64,000 nucleotides of DNA from Platanthera guangdongensis (lineage: Eukaryota > Streptophyta > Magnoliopsida > Asparagales > Orchidaceae), in contig CM077165.1 in NCBI GenBank assembly GCA_039583875.1, positions 71,412,757-71,476,756 on the forward strand, written 5' to 3'. Below are positions 44,996 through 56,742 of the stretch, piece after piece. The translations under genes and the position numbers were made by a program. Below the pieces are notes generated by a model. The model saw only the letters and a program-made list of their open reading frames with translations. It was not told the origin of the DNA and ran no database searches. Positions within the stretch are counted from its first letter, which is position 1, and each line of letters opens with the position of its first letter.

Positions 44996-45307
44996 CGTTT
45001 TGCGGCAATTATCGTTAAGGAAAATCTTATTGGTGCAAAGGAGGGCTAATCCCTTTTAAGTCAGAGATTTGCCACGCAATTGCGTGGCGATGTTTAAATA
45101 AAACTTCCAATAAATCGGAAGTCTCTGAATCACTCAAGTCGAAGAAATGATAACGGGAAGTGATCGCCTTTTCCCAAAAAAGCGTATTTGAGCGATGCGG
45201 GGTAAGGGTTTGAGGTCTAGGATGGGCGTTCTTCTAGGGAGGTTTTAATCCTATGTCTTTCTTACCAATTGATTCGAAAGGCAAGTCTAAGAAGTATCCT
45301 CATCGCA

Positions 45308-45616
45308 TTAAAATTTTCGAGCGCATAAATATCGTCGTTTAAAAATACGGACTCGAAAGGAGGGAGAGAACGATCTCCAAAAAAGGTATCTAAAAGTAGC
45401 AGAAATCGTGCACGATGACAAATTGTCCATCGAGGGATTAATAGAGAAAGTAACTTGGTCATTGCCTACTCGGAGTAGAAGGCTACCATTACTAACATCT
45501 ATTAGTGCGCGGGAGGTGGCGAGAAAAGGGCGACCGAGTATTATTGGTACCTCCGCGTCCTCCTCGATATCTAAGATGACGAAGTCTAGGGAAGGTAAAC
45601 TTGTCGACTCGGACAA
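45308..45616 (-). pseudogene. Protease region of E
   Basis: The minus-strand frame gives SLPSLDFVILDIEEDAEVPI, then ILGRPFLATSRALIDVSNG and LLRVGNDQVTFSI. This is the C-terminal part of an Athila retropepsin, with the ILGRPFLATGRALIDV hallmark. The active-site triplet (DTG/DSG) is not clearly readable in the broken frames upstream (45620-45760). Confidence 0.75.
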
Positions 45617-46304
45617 GGACGTCCTCCACTACCCCGATAGGGAACTTAACGAGCGATCCACTAATTGGATGCGCATATTCGTAGGACTAGGAGTACCCAA
45701 CCTAAACGCGAAAAGAGCGAGAACGCATCAGCTTAATGCTAGCCCCTAAATCAGCTAAGGCGTACTTTACTAATATATTGCCAAAAAGGCACGGGATGGA
45801 AAACCGTCCGGGTCGTTTTGTTTTGTGGGCAATTTATTAGTAAGGGCCGCCGAGCAGACGCGTTGAGAGATACATGCAAAATATCCTCTAATTTACGTTT
45901 ATTAGAAAGTAGTTCTTTTAAAATTTCGCATATTTGGGCATTTGCGAGATAGCCTCGCAAAAAGGAACATTAATATGAATTTGTTTTAATAATAAAATAA
46001 ATTTTGTATTAGCGCGTCCTGACGCTCGTTTTCTAACATATGCGGATATGGGAGAGCCTTGTTTTAAATAATTTTTTCTTTTATAATGGTAAAGGCGGCG
46101 TAAGCGAAGAAAGGGGAAGAGGGTCGGAGGTGAAATATGTACCTGAGGGTCGGTCCGTTTTGGATCGAGCACCTCCTTTCCGCTACGGAAGGGTTATAGC
46201 GTGGCGTTCTCCCGCGCGATTGGGCTCCGGTGTTTCCCGGCAGTGCCCCGAGCGCTGCGCTCGGACATCATCCTCACCAGTTGTCCAATGTTGTTCGAGT
46301 GTTT

Positions 46305-47523
46305 TTAGTGATCCGGTGATGTTCCGGATATTTGACTCGTTGGACGCAATATTACTTCGAAAAATTTTCCTCCATCGGGAGGGTTTCGGAAGAGGAGGAG
46401 GAGGAAGAATTCGGGCGCCATAAGAAATAGGGGGACGCTGATTATTCGGGTTGCTCCACGAGAAGTTGGGGTGATTCCTCCAACCGGATTATAGTTATTA
46501 CTATAAGGGTTGTTGTTGGGGTTGAAGGGAGGACGACCCGAATTTCCCATGAAGTCCACGAACTCTTCAGCTACGCAGACATTAGGGGGAATAAAACAAG
46601 GCGGAGTGGAGGAGGCAGCAGACATCTCCGCCACCTGCTTTGTTAACCTTTCAACTTGAAGGGTCAAGAGAGCAGTGGCATCCACTTCAAAAAAGACCAG
46701 CGCGGCTTTGGCGTCCCCGCGGGACGTTCCATTGATAGGCATTCATAGCCATCTCTTCGAATAAAGCCTGGGCGGCCTCGGGGGTTTTGTTGTTAAGCGT
46801 ACCCCCGGCAGCCGCGTCAATCATTTGGACGCGTCTGAAAATTCAGCCATTAAAAAAAATTTGAACTTGCAACCACGTTGGCAGCGCGTGGTGCGGGCAA
46901 CGGCGGAGGAATTCCTTAAACCATTCCCAAGTCTCGTATAGAGACTCAGGATCGTTTTGCACAAACGAAGAAATGTCCGCCCGCAACTTTGCAGTTTTTG
47001 CGGGCGGAAAGTACTTCGTTAGGAACCGTTCCGTCAATTCAGGCCACGTGGTGATACATCCTCGCGGGAGGGCATTCAACCACGCCTTGGCTTTGGACTT
47101 ACGGGAAAAAGGAAATAAGCGCAAACGAATGCGTCATCAGTGACGCCATTAATCTTGAAGGTGTCGCATATCTCCAAGAATTGGACAAGTGGACATTCGG
47201 GTCCTCATCGGCAGTCCATCGAACTGCACGGCGTTTTGGACCATTTGAATGACACTTGACTTCTTTTTCAAAATTATTATTCGCCACCGCAGGGCGAACA
47301 ATACTCGACCCAGAATCATCCAGGTTAGGCGGGCGTAATAGGACATAGTACGCTCGGGCCGGGGGAGGGTTAGGCGCAGCCATAAGGTACAACAGTAGTT
47401 CTCCGATAGATTCCTCGGGATCTAAAGAAGGATTTCGCGTTGAGATCGAATACGCGCAAGAGAGCGTTCGATCTCAGGGTCGAAGTCAAAATCTTCAGAC
47501 TCTGAGGGTTGTCCTCGGGTCAT
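46305..47523 (-). pseudogene. Gag of E (Athila type)
   Basis: The ATG at 47523 (minus) gives MTRGQPSESEDFDFDPEIER. After stops and shifts it continues with the capsid segment RLFPFSRKSKAKAWLNALPR, then ITTWPELTERFLTKYFPPAK and SLYETWEWFKEFLRRCPHHA (46843-47124). Then 46305-46742 carries VERLTKQVAEMSA, CFIPPNVC, EEFVDFMGN and NPYSNNYNP. These are typical of Athila gag. Frames change several times by single bases. Confidence 0.85.
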
Positions 47524-47659
47524 ACACCCCAACACAAAAATAAAACAAAATAAACTTTTTTTTTTGTTTTAAAATAAAGTTTTTTAGTTTTTTTTTTTAT
47601 AGAAAATAAGTAAAAGTAATAGACTCCGGAATTCGAAATAGCAACTCGAAAAGAGAGTT

Positions 47660-47675
47660 CCCGGCAACGGCGCCA
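47660..47675 (-). other. Primer-binding site of E, Asp tRNA
   Basis: On the minus strand TGGCGCCGTTGCCGGG follows AGTTTT after the LTR end. This is the Asp-tRNA primer site typical of Athila and Tat elements. Confidence 0.9.
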
Positions 47676-47681
47676 AAAACT

Positions 47682-50600
47682 TGATGGGCCCGCGAATAGA
47701 CTCTTACTGTGGTTGGTTCGGTGAGTCGATCGCCGCGGGCTTGCTAGGGTAGGCAAGTGGCACCTATCGCAAGTAGTACTCGATATTCGGGGGAATACGA
47801 GGTCGTATTGTTCTCGGGGTCGTGTTGACTATTCTTACTCCTCCGGGAGGACTATTATTTTACTGAAAGTAAGGTGGATTTTTTTTTTACTTAATAAAAG
47901 ACGAAAATAAAGGAGCGAAAAAACGATTTAGAAATATTCGATGAAGGGTTAACGCTCGGCATCGTATCGGATTAAGACTAAAACAATTTTTAATAATTAT
48001 AGGACTTAGTTTTCAAATTAATAATAAGGCAACTTGGCCGTGGAGGTTCCACAAATGTGAGGCACTTATCTCTAGGAATATTTTGCTCACCTGAACGTTA
48101 AGACTATTCGACCAACGGTTAGTCCGACGAAGGATTCCTCTTAAGCCGCTATACGCTAAGAACCCCGCTATTGGGTGGGGAACCCAATCCGGTAGAATTA
48201 CGCTGTCCTCTCTCGAGAGGGTATGCACGCAACTCTATTTACCCAGGGGTGATCGGTCCATATGCACGGCTCTCGGCTAGCTAGCATATGGACTACAGAA
48301 ATAGGGCCCACACATCGATATGTGGTCCTACACGTCGTAAACCCGGGTAAACCTTAAGTGCCTAATTAAGATGAAAATAAAGAGCTTCAATTATTATAAA
48401 TCTTTTTAAATGTCTCAATGCTCTTCGATCCGAGCTAATAGCGATTAGCCACACATCGGTATGGGGACGGCTTATAATTTAGTGAGGCGCAAGTTCGAAA
48501 TTAAACACTAAATGATTATAAGAAGGGGACATAAGAAAAATAACAAACATTTAGAAAACTGAAAAATTAGCTAAAACAAGAACTCACGCACACTCCAAAT
48601 TATAAATTAAACAGGAAATAGTTACACATGAAGAAATTTGCATATTTAAAATTTGCGAGTCCCACTCAAACGAGGGGGCGGTAAATAAAAGCTGAAAATT
48701 GCAAGTCCTACCCAAACGAGTAGGATTGAATGAAAGCGAGTCCTACTCAAATGAGTAGGAGAAAATAAATGCGATTACAGGGCGATAAAATCCGGCCATT
48801 TAACTCAAGTGAGTAGGCGGAAAAATAAAGAAAGAAAAATTACAATCCTACTCAAACGAGTAGGGCGGGAAATAAAGTCCGGCCATTTGACTCAAGTGAG
48901 TAGGCGGAAAAATAAAGAAAGAAAATAACAAGTCCTACTCAAACGAGTAGGACTGAAAATGAAAACGTGCGCCATTTAACTCTTAACGAGTAGGCGAAAA
49001 TAAATACACACAGACACATACACTCCATAAGAATTTCAAGTAAGCAATAAAGCTAACACCTACACTCACACACTCTACAAATTTGAATCAAAGCATAAAA
49101 GTTATACACCTACACTCACACACTCTACATAATTTGAAACAAAGCATTAAAAATTATACTCATACACTCACACACACAACATGAAAATTTAAGAAAGAAC
49201 AAAAGAAAGTTTATTCTCATACACTCACACACTAATCATATACAAGAAAAAATCAAGTTGCTTATAAATGAAAATAACAAGATTTTATCTCTAAAACTTA
49301 CCCCAAAACACATAAAAAAGAACAAATAAAAAAGAGAATGAGCAAAAAGTTTTACAAAATAAAGTCAAAATCAAAGGTGCTCCAAAAATTAAAACTAAAA
49401 CTTTTTCATTCTTAAGAATTTATAAAAGTGATACAAAAAGGTGAAGAGAAAATGAAACGAACAAAAGATGTTTTACAATCCTAAAGAAAAACCAAGTAAA
49501 AAAAGAACAAAATCACTTTTCAAACCTCATTCATAAATTCATAAGAATGAAATCCTATTACTTTCAAGAAAAATACATGGTGAAAAAGAGGAAAACCTAT
49601 CATACCTAAGCATGAAGACAAGTTAAAAACACTGAATATTAAGTATGTTACACCTACACACACACACAACATTTCATAAATGAATAACAAAGATGAAACT
49701 AAGGATAAAAAGGAGAAGGAAAGTGGGCACAAGTGTTCATTCCAAAGCCAAATATGAAGAGAAAATTCTAACATTTTTATTACTTAAAGGAAACTATTAC
49801 AATCTATTACAAGAGCTAAAGCTAAAGCAAAAAACAAACATGAAAGAAAAGAGGGAGAAATCTCCTTACATAGCTCTAGAAATCACGGATGCAGCCCACA
49901 AAAAGACACTAAAAATGGCCCAAAAATCTGAACCCTTGGACCTTACAGAATTGGGCAATTTATAGGCAAAAAATTCTAAGTACACCCCTAGGTCACGGGC
50001 GTGTAGGGGGGGCGTGACAGTACACACATTCATAAAGGTGGCCGGCGATTGGACAAGAAAGTTGACTTCGGGCTGAGTTCGCGGCAGTCACGCCCCAGGT
50101 CACGGGCGTGACTCTGGGCGTGTCGGGGAGGTAGAACCGGGCGCGGGTTGCGCCGAAAGTCTTCGGCAGCATCTTGTCGGGCTAGCTGGAAAGGTCACGC
50201 CCCAGGTCACGGGCGTGACGCTGGGCGTGTCAGTTGGTGTCGACAATCGACGAATGTCGAGCGGAAAGTGTCGAGTCAAAATCGTCGAGCGGAAATTGAG
50301 TCACGCCCCAGGTCACGGGCGTGACGCTGGGCGTGACTGTTGGTGTCGACACTCGACGATCGTCGAGCGGAATTCGTCGAGAGGAGTGGACACAGGCTTG
50401 GGTCACGCCCCGTGTCAGGTGACACGGGCGTGTCGCCAGGCGTGTCAAGCTTGTACTTTAGAAATCGTCCGATTTCATGGGAAATTCAATGTCACGGCCC
50501 TGTCACGGGCGTGACCAAATTGTCACGGGCGTGTACTGCCCAATTTTGGCAGATTTTGAAAGTTTTCTGCAAAAGAAAATAAAACAAGTTAGAAGTAAAT

Positions 50601-50708
50601 TTACAAGAATAGGAGCATTTTATTGAACAAAAATAAGTAAAAACGACGAAAATAAATGAAAACAACTAAATTAATGTGCATAAAAATACGTAAATTTACA
50701 ATTCATCA
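47682..50708 (-). repeat. Right (5') LTR of E, full length
   Basis: This is the only complete copy (3027 bp). From its U3 side on the minus strand it has the dyad array (50535 down to 49985), a TATA box CTATAAAT (49965-49958), repeats of actcacacac words (about 49070-49240) and the hairpin array (48656-48996). Against copies 1 and 2 it differs mostly by single-base gains and losses. No gene is seen. Confidence 0.9.
49985..50535 (-). promoter_or_regulatory. CG-rich dyad array upstream of the TATA box in the E LTR
   Basis: Repeated gtcacgccccaggtcacg/ggcgtgac units and the dyads GTGTCGACAC and cgacgatcgtcg lie immediately upstream (minus strand) of CTATAAAT at 49965. The same block is in copies 1 (31665-32225) and 2 (34550-35105). 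Confidence 0.65.
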
Positions 50709-50713
50709 TGATG

Positions 50714-52382
50714 CTCCTGAGTTGGTGGTCCCTTAAGTCCCTACTCAACAAGAGTTTACCCTTGAGGAGTTGTTTTCAGATATAGTACAAGCAAGAACTG
50801 AGGGGGAGCAACCTGAATTTGAGGGGGAGAAAGCAGACTTTCAGGGGGAGTAAATCAACATTGAGGAGGAGCAAGTAAGTACTGTGGGGGAGGAGCAAGG
50901 GACTCAGGGGGAGCTACCTAAGACTGCATAGGCATTGTCTCCTAGTCCTAAGGAAAGAGTTGATATTGCCAGTACCTCAGCTTCAGAAGAGGAAGCAGAA
51001 ATTCAAGCTAAGAAAAGAAAGCTAATGGTATTCAAAAGAAGAAGCCAGAACTATAAAAGGGCTTTACAAACTGCTCCACAATCTGCCCCAGCTACTAATT
51101 ATAGTTCCTTGTTGATCTAATTGCAAGTAAAGTTAGATGAACAAAGGATTGCCATGGAGAAATATATGTATGAGACCCACAAAGATCTATAATTCTCCTT
51201 GGCACAAGATATTAAATCTATAAGATTTGAAGTTAATCAGAATAAGAAGGAAATGACTGATTGTTTCCACAAAGGTGGTAATACTGTGGTTTTCCAATCC
51301 ACACATCAAGAAAAAATCAAGTCTCAAGTTGATGATATAGCTCTTAAGCATGGCTATGTCCTAGAGAATCAACTTAGAATGAATGATAATCTGACAGAAT
51401 CACATAATGTGATTGTTATAGAAATGAAGAATATTGCTTCTGCCTAGACTGAGGCAAAGGCTAAAGCCAAGGTAGATTTTGACAATCAATTACAGGAAGG
51501 ACTAGCTGTTGTCCAAACAACTATTAAGGATTCTCAAAAGACTATTTCTGCACAGCTACTGAAGTTAAAGTCCTTTTATAAAGATGGTGTAAATTTTCTT
51601 GATGAACAAATCAGATTTCAAAAAGATGACCTCAAGCATCATATTGCAAGAGAATTCATAAAGGGGGAGAGAATGTTAGTCAAAGCAGGCTCTGATCATG
51701 CTAAATGGATATCTAATAGCATCAGATCCACCCTTGGATATCCACCCCTTTATGATGATGACAATGTAGCTGAGTCAGGTATACACCCTGCTTATTTTGG
51801 AGGTGACCAACCTGAGTTGCTCAGGTCATTTACCCTCCAGCAGATTTTGAAATGATTCACCAAGAAGTACAGTCAATGTACAACAGTCCAGAAGGTGCTC
51901 AAAATATTATCCTTGAGAAAGTAGAAATGCCAGTGCCAGAGGCAGTTTTGAACAAAGAGCAAGAAGCTCTATTATCTAAGAAAAGATTTAGAGAACAGTC
52001 AGAGTTGAAGCCTGATTTTGAGCAGTGGAGTCCAACATCCAGGAACATTATACTGACTGCTTGGAAAGCTGTAAAAGATAAGACCCATGATAGGGGCAAA
52101 TGGTACTTTGAGCAAGAATGGCTAAAGCATGAAGCCAGGCAAGAAGTCATTGTTCAATATAGAGGAAAGGCTAAAACTGGGAAGCTACCTCTTAATGCTC
52201 AGGAGCCTAACAAATATTTTCCCAAAGCCCTTTCACTACTTTGAAAGGCAAAGAATAGGGCTGAAGAGCAAAAGAAGAAAGATCTAAAGGGCAAGAAGCC
52301 AGTTGATGATACTGATGCTCCAGTACAAGCCAAGATCCAATCAGGCAAACGCATAGTTATCAAGGAGCCAGATCAGCTTTAG
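50714..52382 (+). pseudogene. Third ORF of A, 3' part
   Basis: It continues the ORF cut by E. Mostly one frame (through 51673-51855) holds GEQPEFEGEKADFQGE repeats from gggggag codons, then the acidic/basic stretch EEEAEIQAKKRKLMVFKRR and SSLL. A long helical region follows (51199-51660, many Glu/Lys/Gln), then SDHAKWISNSIRSTLGYPP. A one-base shift near 51850 leads to IHQEVQSMYNSPEGAQNII and ILTAWKAVKDKTHDRGKWYF. The end is the TAG at 52380. Stops lie near 50742, 50852, 50929, 51118, 51190 and 51445. The protein looks cytosolic and coiled-coil-like, with no obvious membrane span. Function is unknown. Confidence 0.65.
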
Positions 52383-52630
52383 ATTAGATTTACTTGATTT
52401 TACAACTTTGTAATCTTTAGTGTTGAAATCTATGTAAACTTTTGATTAGAAACTTTTGAAAGTTGAAACAAAACATGATTAATGCTCATTCTGGTTGCAT
52501 TATTATTCTGTGATGACTTTTTATATTTGTTTTGTTTAGAAGTTACCCTGTCATATAATGTTGTTATACATCATAATGTGTATTTGTTATGAATGGTGTA
52601 TATTATTGACTAAGGGTTATGACTTCTCCA

Positions 52631-52643
52631 AATAGGGGGAGAT
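52631..52643 (+). other. Polypurine tract of A
   Basis: AATAGGGGGAGAT lies directly before the 3' LTR start TGTTGGGTAC. Confidence 0.85.
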
Positions 52644-54454
52644 TGTTGGGTACATTGGAAAATGTATACCCGATTTGAAGAAGCCTCACCTTACTCAATG
52701 ATATGCATCAAGGTGTATTTGATATTGTTTTGAGTTTATGTGTGTAGGTTAAGAAAATGCAAGAATGCAGGAAAAAGTTTCTAAGTCCATGAGTCGACAC
52801 CTGAAGAAGCTGTGTCGACACTTATGAAGGCTTGTGTCGACACTGGAGAAAAGTTGTGTCGACACTTGGAGTTAATTGTGTCGACACTTGGAAAGGATGT
52901 GTCGACACCAGAAGAAACTGTGTCGACATACAGAGGCAGTGTCGACACACAGAGAAGCATAGTCGACATCAACTGTATCGACACATAGAGGCATTGTCGA
53001 CACACAGAGAAAGTTTAGTCGACATCAACTGTGTCGACACACAGAGGCAGTGTCGACACACAGAAGCTTAGTCGACATCAATTGTGTCGACACACAGAGG
53101 CAGTGTCAACACACAGAAGACTTTGTTGACATCAACTGTGTCGACACACAGGACTTTTGTCGACACATGGCAGAATCTCAACAAAGTAAATTTGTGAAAA
53201 TAAAAGAAGTGACTGTGTCGACACCACGAAACTAGTGTCGACACAATCTATAGAAGCTGTATCGAGAAGCAGTGTCAACACCAAGTAAGTTGTGTCGACA
53301 TCACCAAGGCTTGTGTCGACACTTAGTCTACTTGTGTCGACACATTATGAAATTCAGTCTCGATACTTTGCTGATAGAGACAGAGTTTCAAGAAGTGACT
53401 GGATGAATTGACAACTGCCATTACTAACCGGTCTACTACAACAGTCAGAGCTGTCAGAAGTTTGTTAGAAACCAGATCAGCTGGTTACCATGGAGGAAGA
53501 CTATATAAAGGCATTCTCCATCAACAAATTGATGTGAACTAATACTGAAAAACAGAAAAGAATAAACTTATACAGTCACAAAAACTGAAGAAGATTTTCG
53601 TCAAAAGATCTAAGAAGAAGTTGGAGAGAGAGAGCTCCATCTTTTGAAGTGAAGAAAGGGACTTAAATCAACAAGTCCCTCAAGTGCAGATCCTGAACCA
53701 GTCTGCTAAGAAGGATTCATATTGAGATCTGAATTTCAAGAAAGAAGCTGATTGAAGATCAACTTCAAAGGAGTTCAACCCTACAGAGTTCAGATTCAAG
53801 AAACTTTGAAGAAAGCTAAGAGTGGTTGTTCTCTGCCATCAGATTCTTCCAAGAACTGATAAAGAAGCCATCCATACTTTATCTCTCTACTAGGGTGGTG
53901 GTATATTAAAACTTAAATCAATTTTTTGTAGGATCTTTATAAGATCTGAGTTGTAAGCCTGTGTTTATATAAAGGCTGAGTTGTAGGAGATTATTTTCTC
54001 TGAGTGGTAGGTATTGTTGAAGGCTGAGGTAGGGTTGTGAGCCTGAGTTATAGGAGATTGTTATCTCTGAGTTGTAGGCCTTGCTGAAGGCTGAGGTAGG
54101 GCAGTTTGCCTGAGCTGTAGGAGTATGGACTCACTCTGAGTTGTAGGAGCCTTGTTGGGTTCTGAGATGTAAGATCTGAGGATCTTAGGTGAAAAGAAGA
54201 AGTTAGGCCGAATCTAGTACACTACTAGATAGGTGAAGGGGGAAAGTGGATGTACCCAGACCTTGGGGAACCACTATAAAATCTGTGTGCAATCTATGAT
54301 TGTGTGATTCTGTGAATTTTGTGCTGTGTTAGCTGTAGAATTAACTGTTTCTGGGTAATTAACTGAATAGATATTCTGCCTTAAAAAGAAAAAGGAATTA
54401 CACCTATTAACCCCCCCCCCCCCCCCTCGAGGTGTTTAGGAACTAATTCTTTCA
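52644..54454 (+). repeat. 3' LTR of A
   Basis: The uninterrupted LTR of 1811 bp is colinear with the two 5' LTR segments. It has the GTGTCGACAC array at 52795-53345, TATATAAAG at 53502-53510, gaaccactataaaa (54279) and a C16 tract (54411-54426) where the 5' LTR has C11. No gene is seen. Confidence 0.9.
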
Positions 54455-54555
54455 CTTTATATTAATCTCTCTCAAATTTTTATTTCACAAAAAGATGTAG
54501 ATCTCACCTATTCAGCCCCCTCTAGGTGATTTAGGTAGACAACTAGATACTTTCA
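54455..54555 (+). repeat. 5' LTR of B, segment 3 (last 101 bp)
   Basis: The segment ends cagccccctctaggtgattt and then tactttca, matching the end layout of LTR A. It continues LTR B after A, and is followed 2 bp later by a PBS. Confidence 0.7.
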
Positions 54556-54557
54556 AT

Positions 54558-54573
54558 TGGTATCAGAGCGAGG
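54558..54573 (+). other. Primer-binding site of B, initiator-Met tRNA
   Basis: TGGTATCAGAGCGAGG starts 2 bp after the LTR end TTTCA, as in A. Confidence 0.9.
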
Positions 54574-54596
54574 TTATTCTCAAAAAGGTTCACACC

Positions 54597-56742
54597 TTGA
54601 ATAGATCTACTTCTAGTTGCCGTAGAGATTATCAAGCATGGACAGATCCAAGGACTCCACAAAGCTTCTGGTGTGCACAAATGGCTAACTTTCTGATGTG
54701 GAAAGAAAGAGTCAATTTTTTCATGGAAGCTAGTTATCCCCGCATTTTCATGATAGTAGAAGAAGGCCCCTATGTTCCCATGACAGCCTCCACAATTGAT
54801 CCAACCAGAAAGGTACCAAAGAAATTGATGGATCTCGATAAAGATGAGATTTCCCTTGTCTCTCTGGACAAGAAAGCTACAAATATAATCACAAGTGCAG
54901 ACGATGACTCAATGTTGTAGAACCTTATTCACTTCCAAAATGCCAAGAAAATGTGGCAGTCTCTGATTGTCCTGATGGAAGGGACAAAAGAAGTAAGGTA
55001 TGACAGAAGATCACTTCTGAACCAAAAATATGAGGCCTTCAAGCAAGGCCCCAAGGACACAATTGCTGACACATATGACAACTTCTTCAAAATTGTCATC
55101 GGCCTGAAGAACTGCGGTCGGGTGTTCATAAATGGCGAACTAAATGACAAGTTACTAATATCTTAACTAAGGAATGGGACAATAAAATTTGTGTCATTAG
55201 GAAATTCGGGAGACTGGCTGAAATTGACCCTTCAGAAGGCTTATGTCCTATGAGCTTCAGATCAACACAAGAAAAGCTGAAGAAGAGGGCAGCAGATCTT
55301 CATCAAAAGAGAAGTTTGTTACACTAAAGGCAGACAACTCAAGGAAGGCTAAAGCAGCATCTACTGCTCCCACTCACAATGGAAGTGAAGAAGAAGACTT
55401 AGAGCCAAGTACCTCGGGCTCAGAACTATCTGATGAAGAGTTTTCTCTTCTCTCATGGAAGTTCAAGAAGTTTCTCAATAAGAAGAAACAGATGGAGGTA
55501 ATGACTCCTCTTATAGAAGATCACATCACGCTGGTGGTCATCAAAAGAAAAAATCATACAAACGACATGTATAAATCTAAACAGAACAAACATTATTCTA
55601 CTGACATTGTGTATTACTGTTGTAATAAGCCAGGTCACGTGATCGTCAACTGCCCTCACAAGAAAAAGGAGGGTGGAAGAATAGAAGAACACAAATCCTC
55701 CCACGGCAAAAAGAAGGAGAAGAGCTTCATGACAAAGAAGCAGAAGACCTTCAGTGACACTATCTCATCTGAGTCAAGTGAGGATGAAGAATCCTACTTC
55801 GGGCTCATGGCTCACTCCGACGAAGAAGAATTTGTCCCCCAATTTCATACGGAGGTAAATTCTCACACTACTCTTTCAGAGTCTGATGCTCCTGACGTTG
55901 ATCATGAGGACTATTCCTATGATGATGAATTAGAACTCATGAGTCAGTAAAAAGAGCTGATTAAGGTCTATTACCGGTGTAGAAAAGTTGTTAGAACTTA
56001 GGCCAAGGAAATCAAATCCCTTAAGGCTGAGGAGATCACTCTGAGGGAGGAAGTCGTAAGACTGGACTCACTCAGAAAGGAATTCAACACCATTGTTGAA
56101 GTATACAATAAAGCACTCGAGCACCTCAACCTGAAAGAGAAAATCATCGAGATGTTGAAAAAATAGCATGCCGCTGAAAAGAAGCTTGTTTAAAGTTTCT
56201 CCAAGCCCAAACAGTCCTTCCATTTGTCATTGAATTCTCTGCTCAGACTAAAGGAGTTGGCTTAGGTCATGAGGTAGCTCCTAGTAAATCTCCTGGGAGG
56301 AACAAGGCTCAAAGGAAAAATAAGGCTATTTTGAAAGCCTTAGCCAAAGAGAAAGGGAAGGCCTATCTAGATCAAACTTCGTTTAAGAAGATAATCTTCC
56401 CAACGAATGAGTTTGATTTTGAGTCATCCTATGGTCATTTTACCAGGCCTACTAATGTAGAGCCTAAGTCGCGGTACCAAGGATGGACCCGTCCCCAGAA
56501 CTATGGTGAAAGTGTATTTAAGGCACCTTACGAAGAAATTCAAATGAGGAGTTATGGTCCATATGTCCATGGACATAACAACAAGAAGGCACCTAAAGCC
56601 AAGCATGTTGTACATAAGGAAAAGGAGGTGCATAAGCACTGTGAGCACCATCACCATAAGGCTTTTACCTCTAATTTAGCCTCTCCTGCTAGATCACATG
56701 TTCAAAAGGTCAAGCAGGAGACCTGAAAAAGGTACACCAGCT
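54597..56742 (+). pseudogene. Gag of B, cut by element D
   Basis: Homologous to gag of A: MANFLMWKERVNFFMEASYP, then NAKKMWQSLIVLMEGTKEVR and NCGRVFINGELNDKLL, with a TAG near 54918 and TAA at 55164. After a shift, 55243-55950 carries SYELQINTRKAEEEG, an acidic Ser-rich stretch, and the zinc knuckle YYCCNKPGHVIVNC, where the first Cys of the CX2C pair is Tyr. Further broken pieces encode a helical region (to 56200) and 56331-56726 with FESSYGHFTRP and a His-rich KHCEHHHHK. D interrupts it at 56743. The gene is clearly inactive. Confidence 0.8.

Larger units (their letters stand above)
29360..50708 (-). mobile_element. Athila-type gypsy element E, with F nested in it
   Basis: Target duplication TGATG (29355-29359 and 50709-50713). 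LTR ends are TGATGGGCCC and AATTCATCA. On the minus strand: 5' LTR (47682-50708), Asp-tRNA PBS, gag, protease, RT-RNase H, integrase (split by F), a non-coding 3' tail, polypurine tract and a 3' LTR that is present twice in tandem (29360-32310 and 32330-35274). The Athila env-like ORF is absent. The PBS and gag-pol sequence place it with Athila. Confidence 0.9.
14578..54454 (+). mobile_element. Sirevirus-like Ty1/copia element A, with U and E nested in it
   Basis: Without the inserted U and E the element is about 12 kb. It consists of a 5' LTR (14578-14700 and 21008-22662), PBS, gag, pol in the copia order (protease, integrase, RT, RNase H), a long third ORF, a polypurine tract at 52631 and a 3' LTR at 52644-54454. 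The third ORF after pol, the long gag with two zinc knuckles and the LTR layout fit the Sirevirus lineage. It lies in LTR B. The flanking 5-mers CTCTG and CTTTA are only partly alike, so the target duplication is decayed or lost. Confidence 0.85.

Noticed and set aside
47520..47756. Minus-strand 78-residue frame across the E LTR and leader
   Set aside because: It spans the LTR border, PBS and leader, which are not coding in this family. The gag ATG is at 47523.
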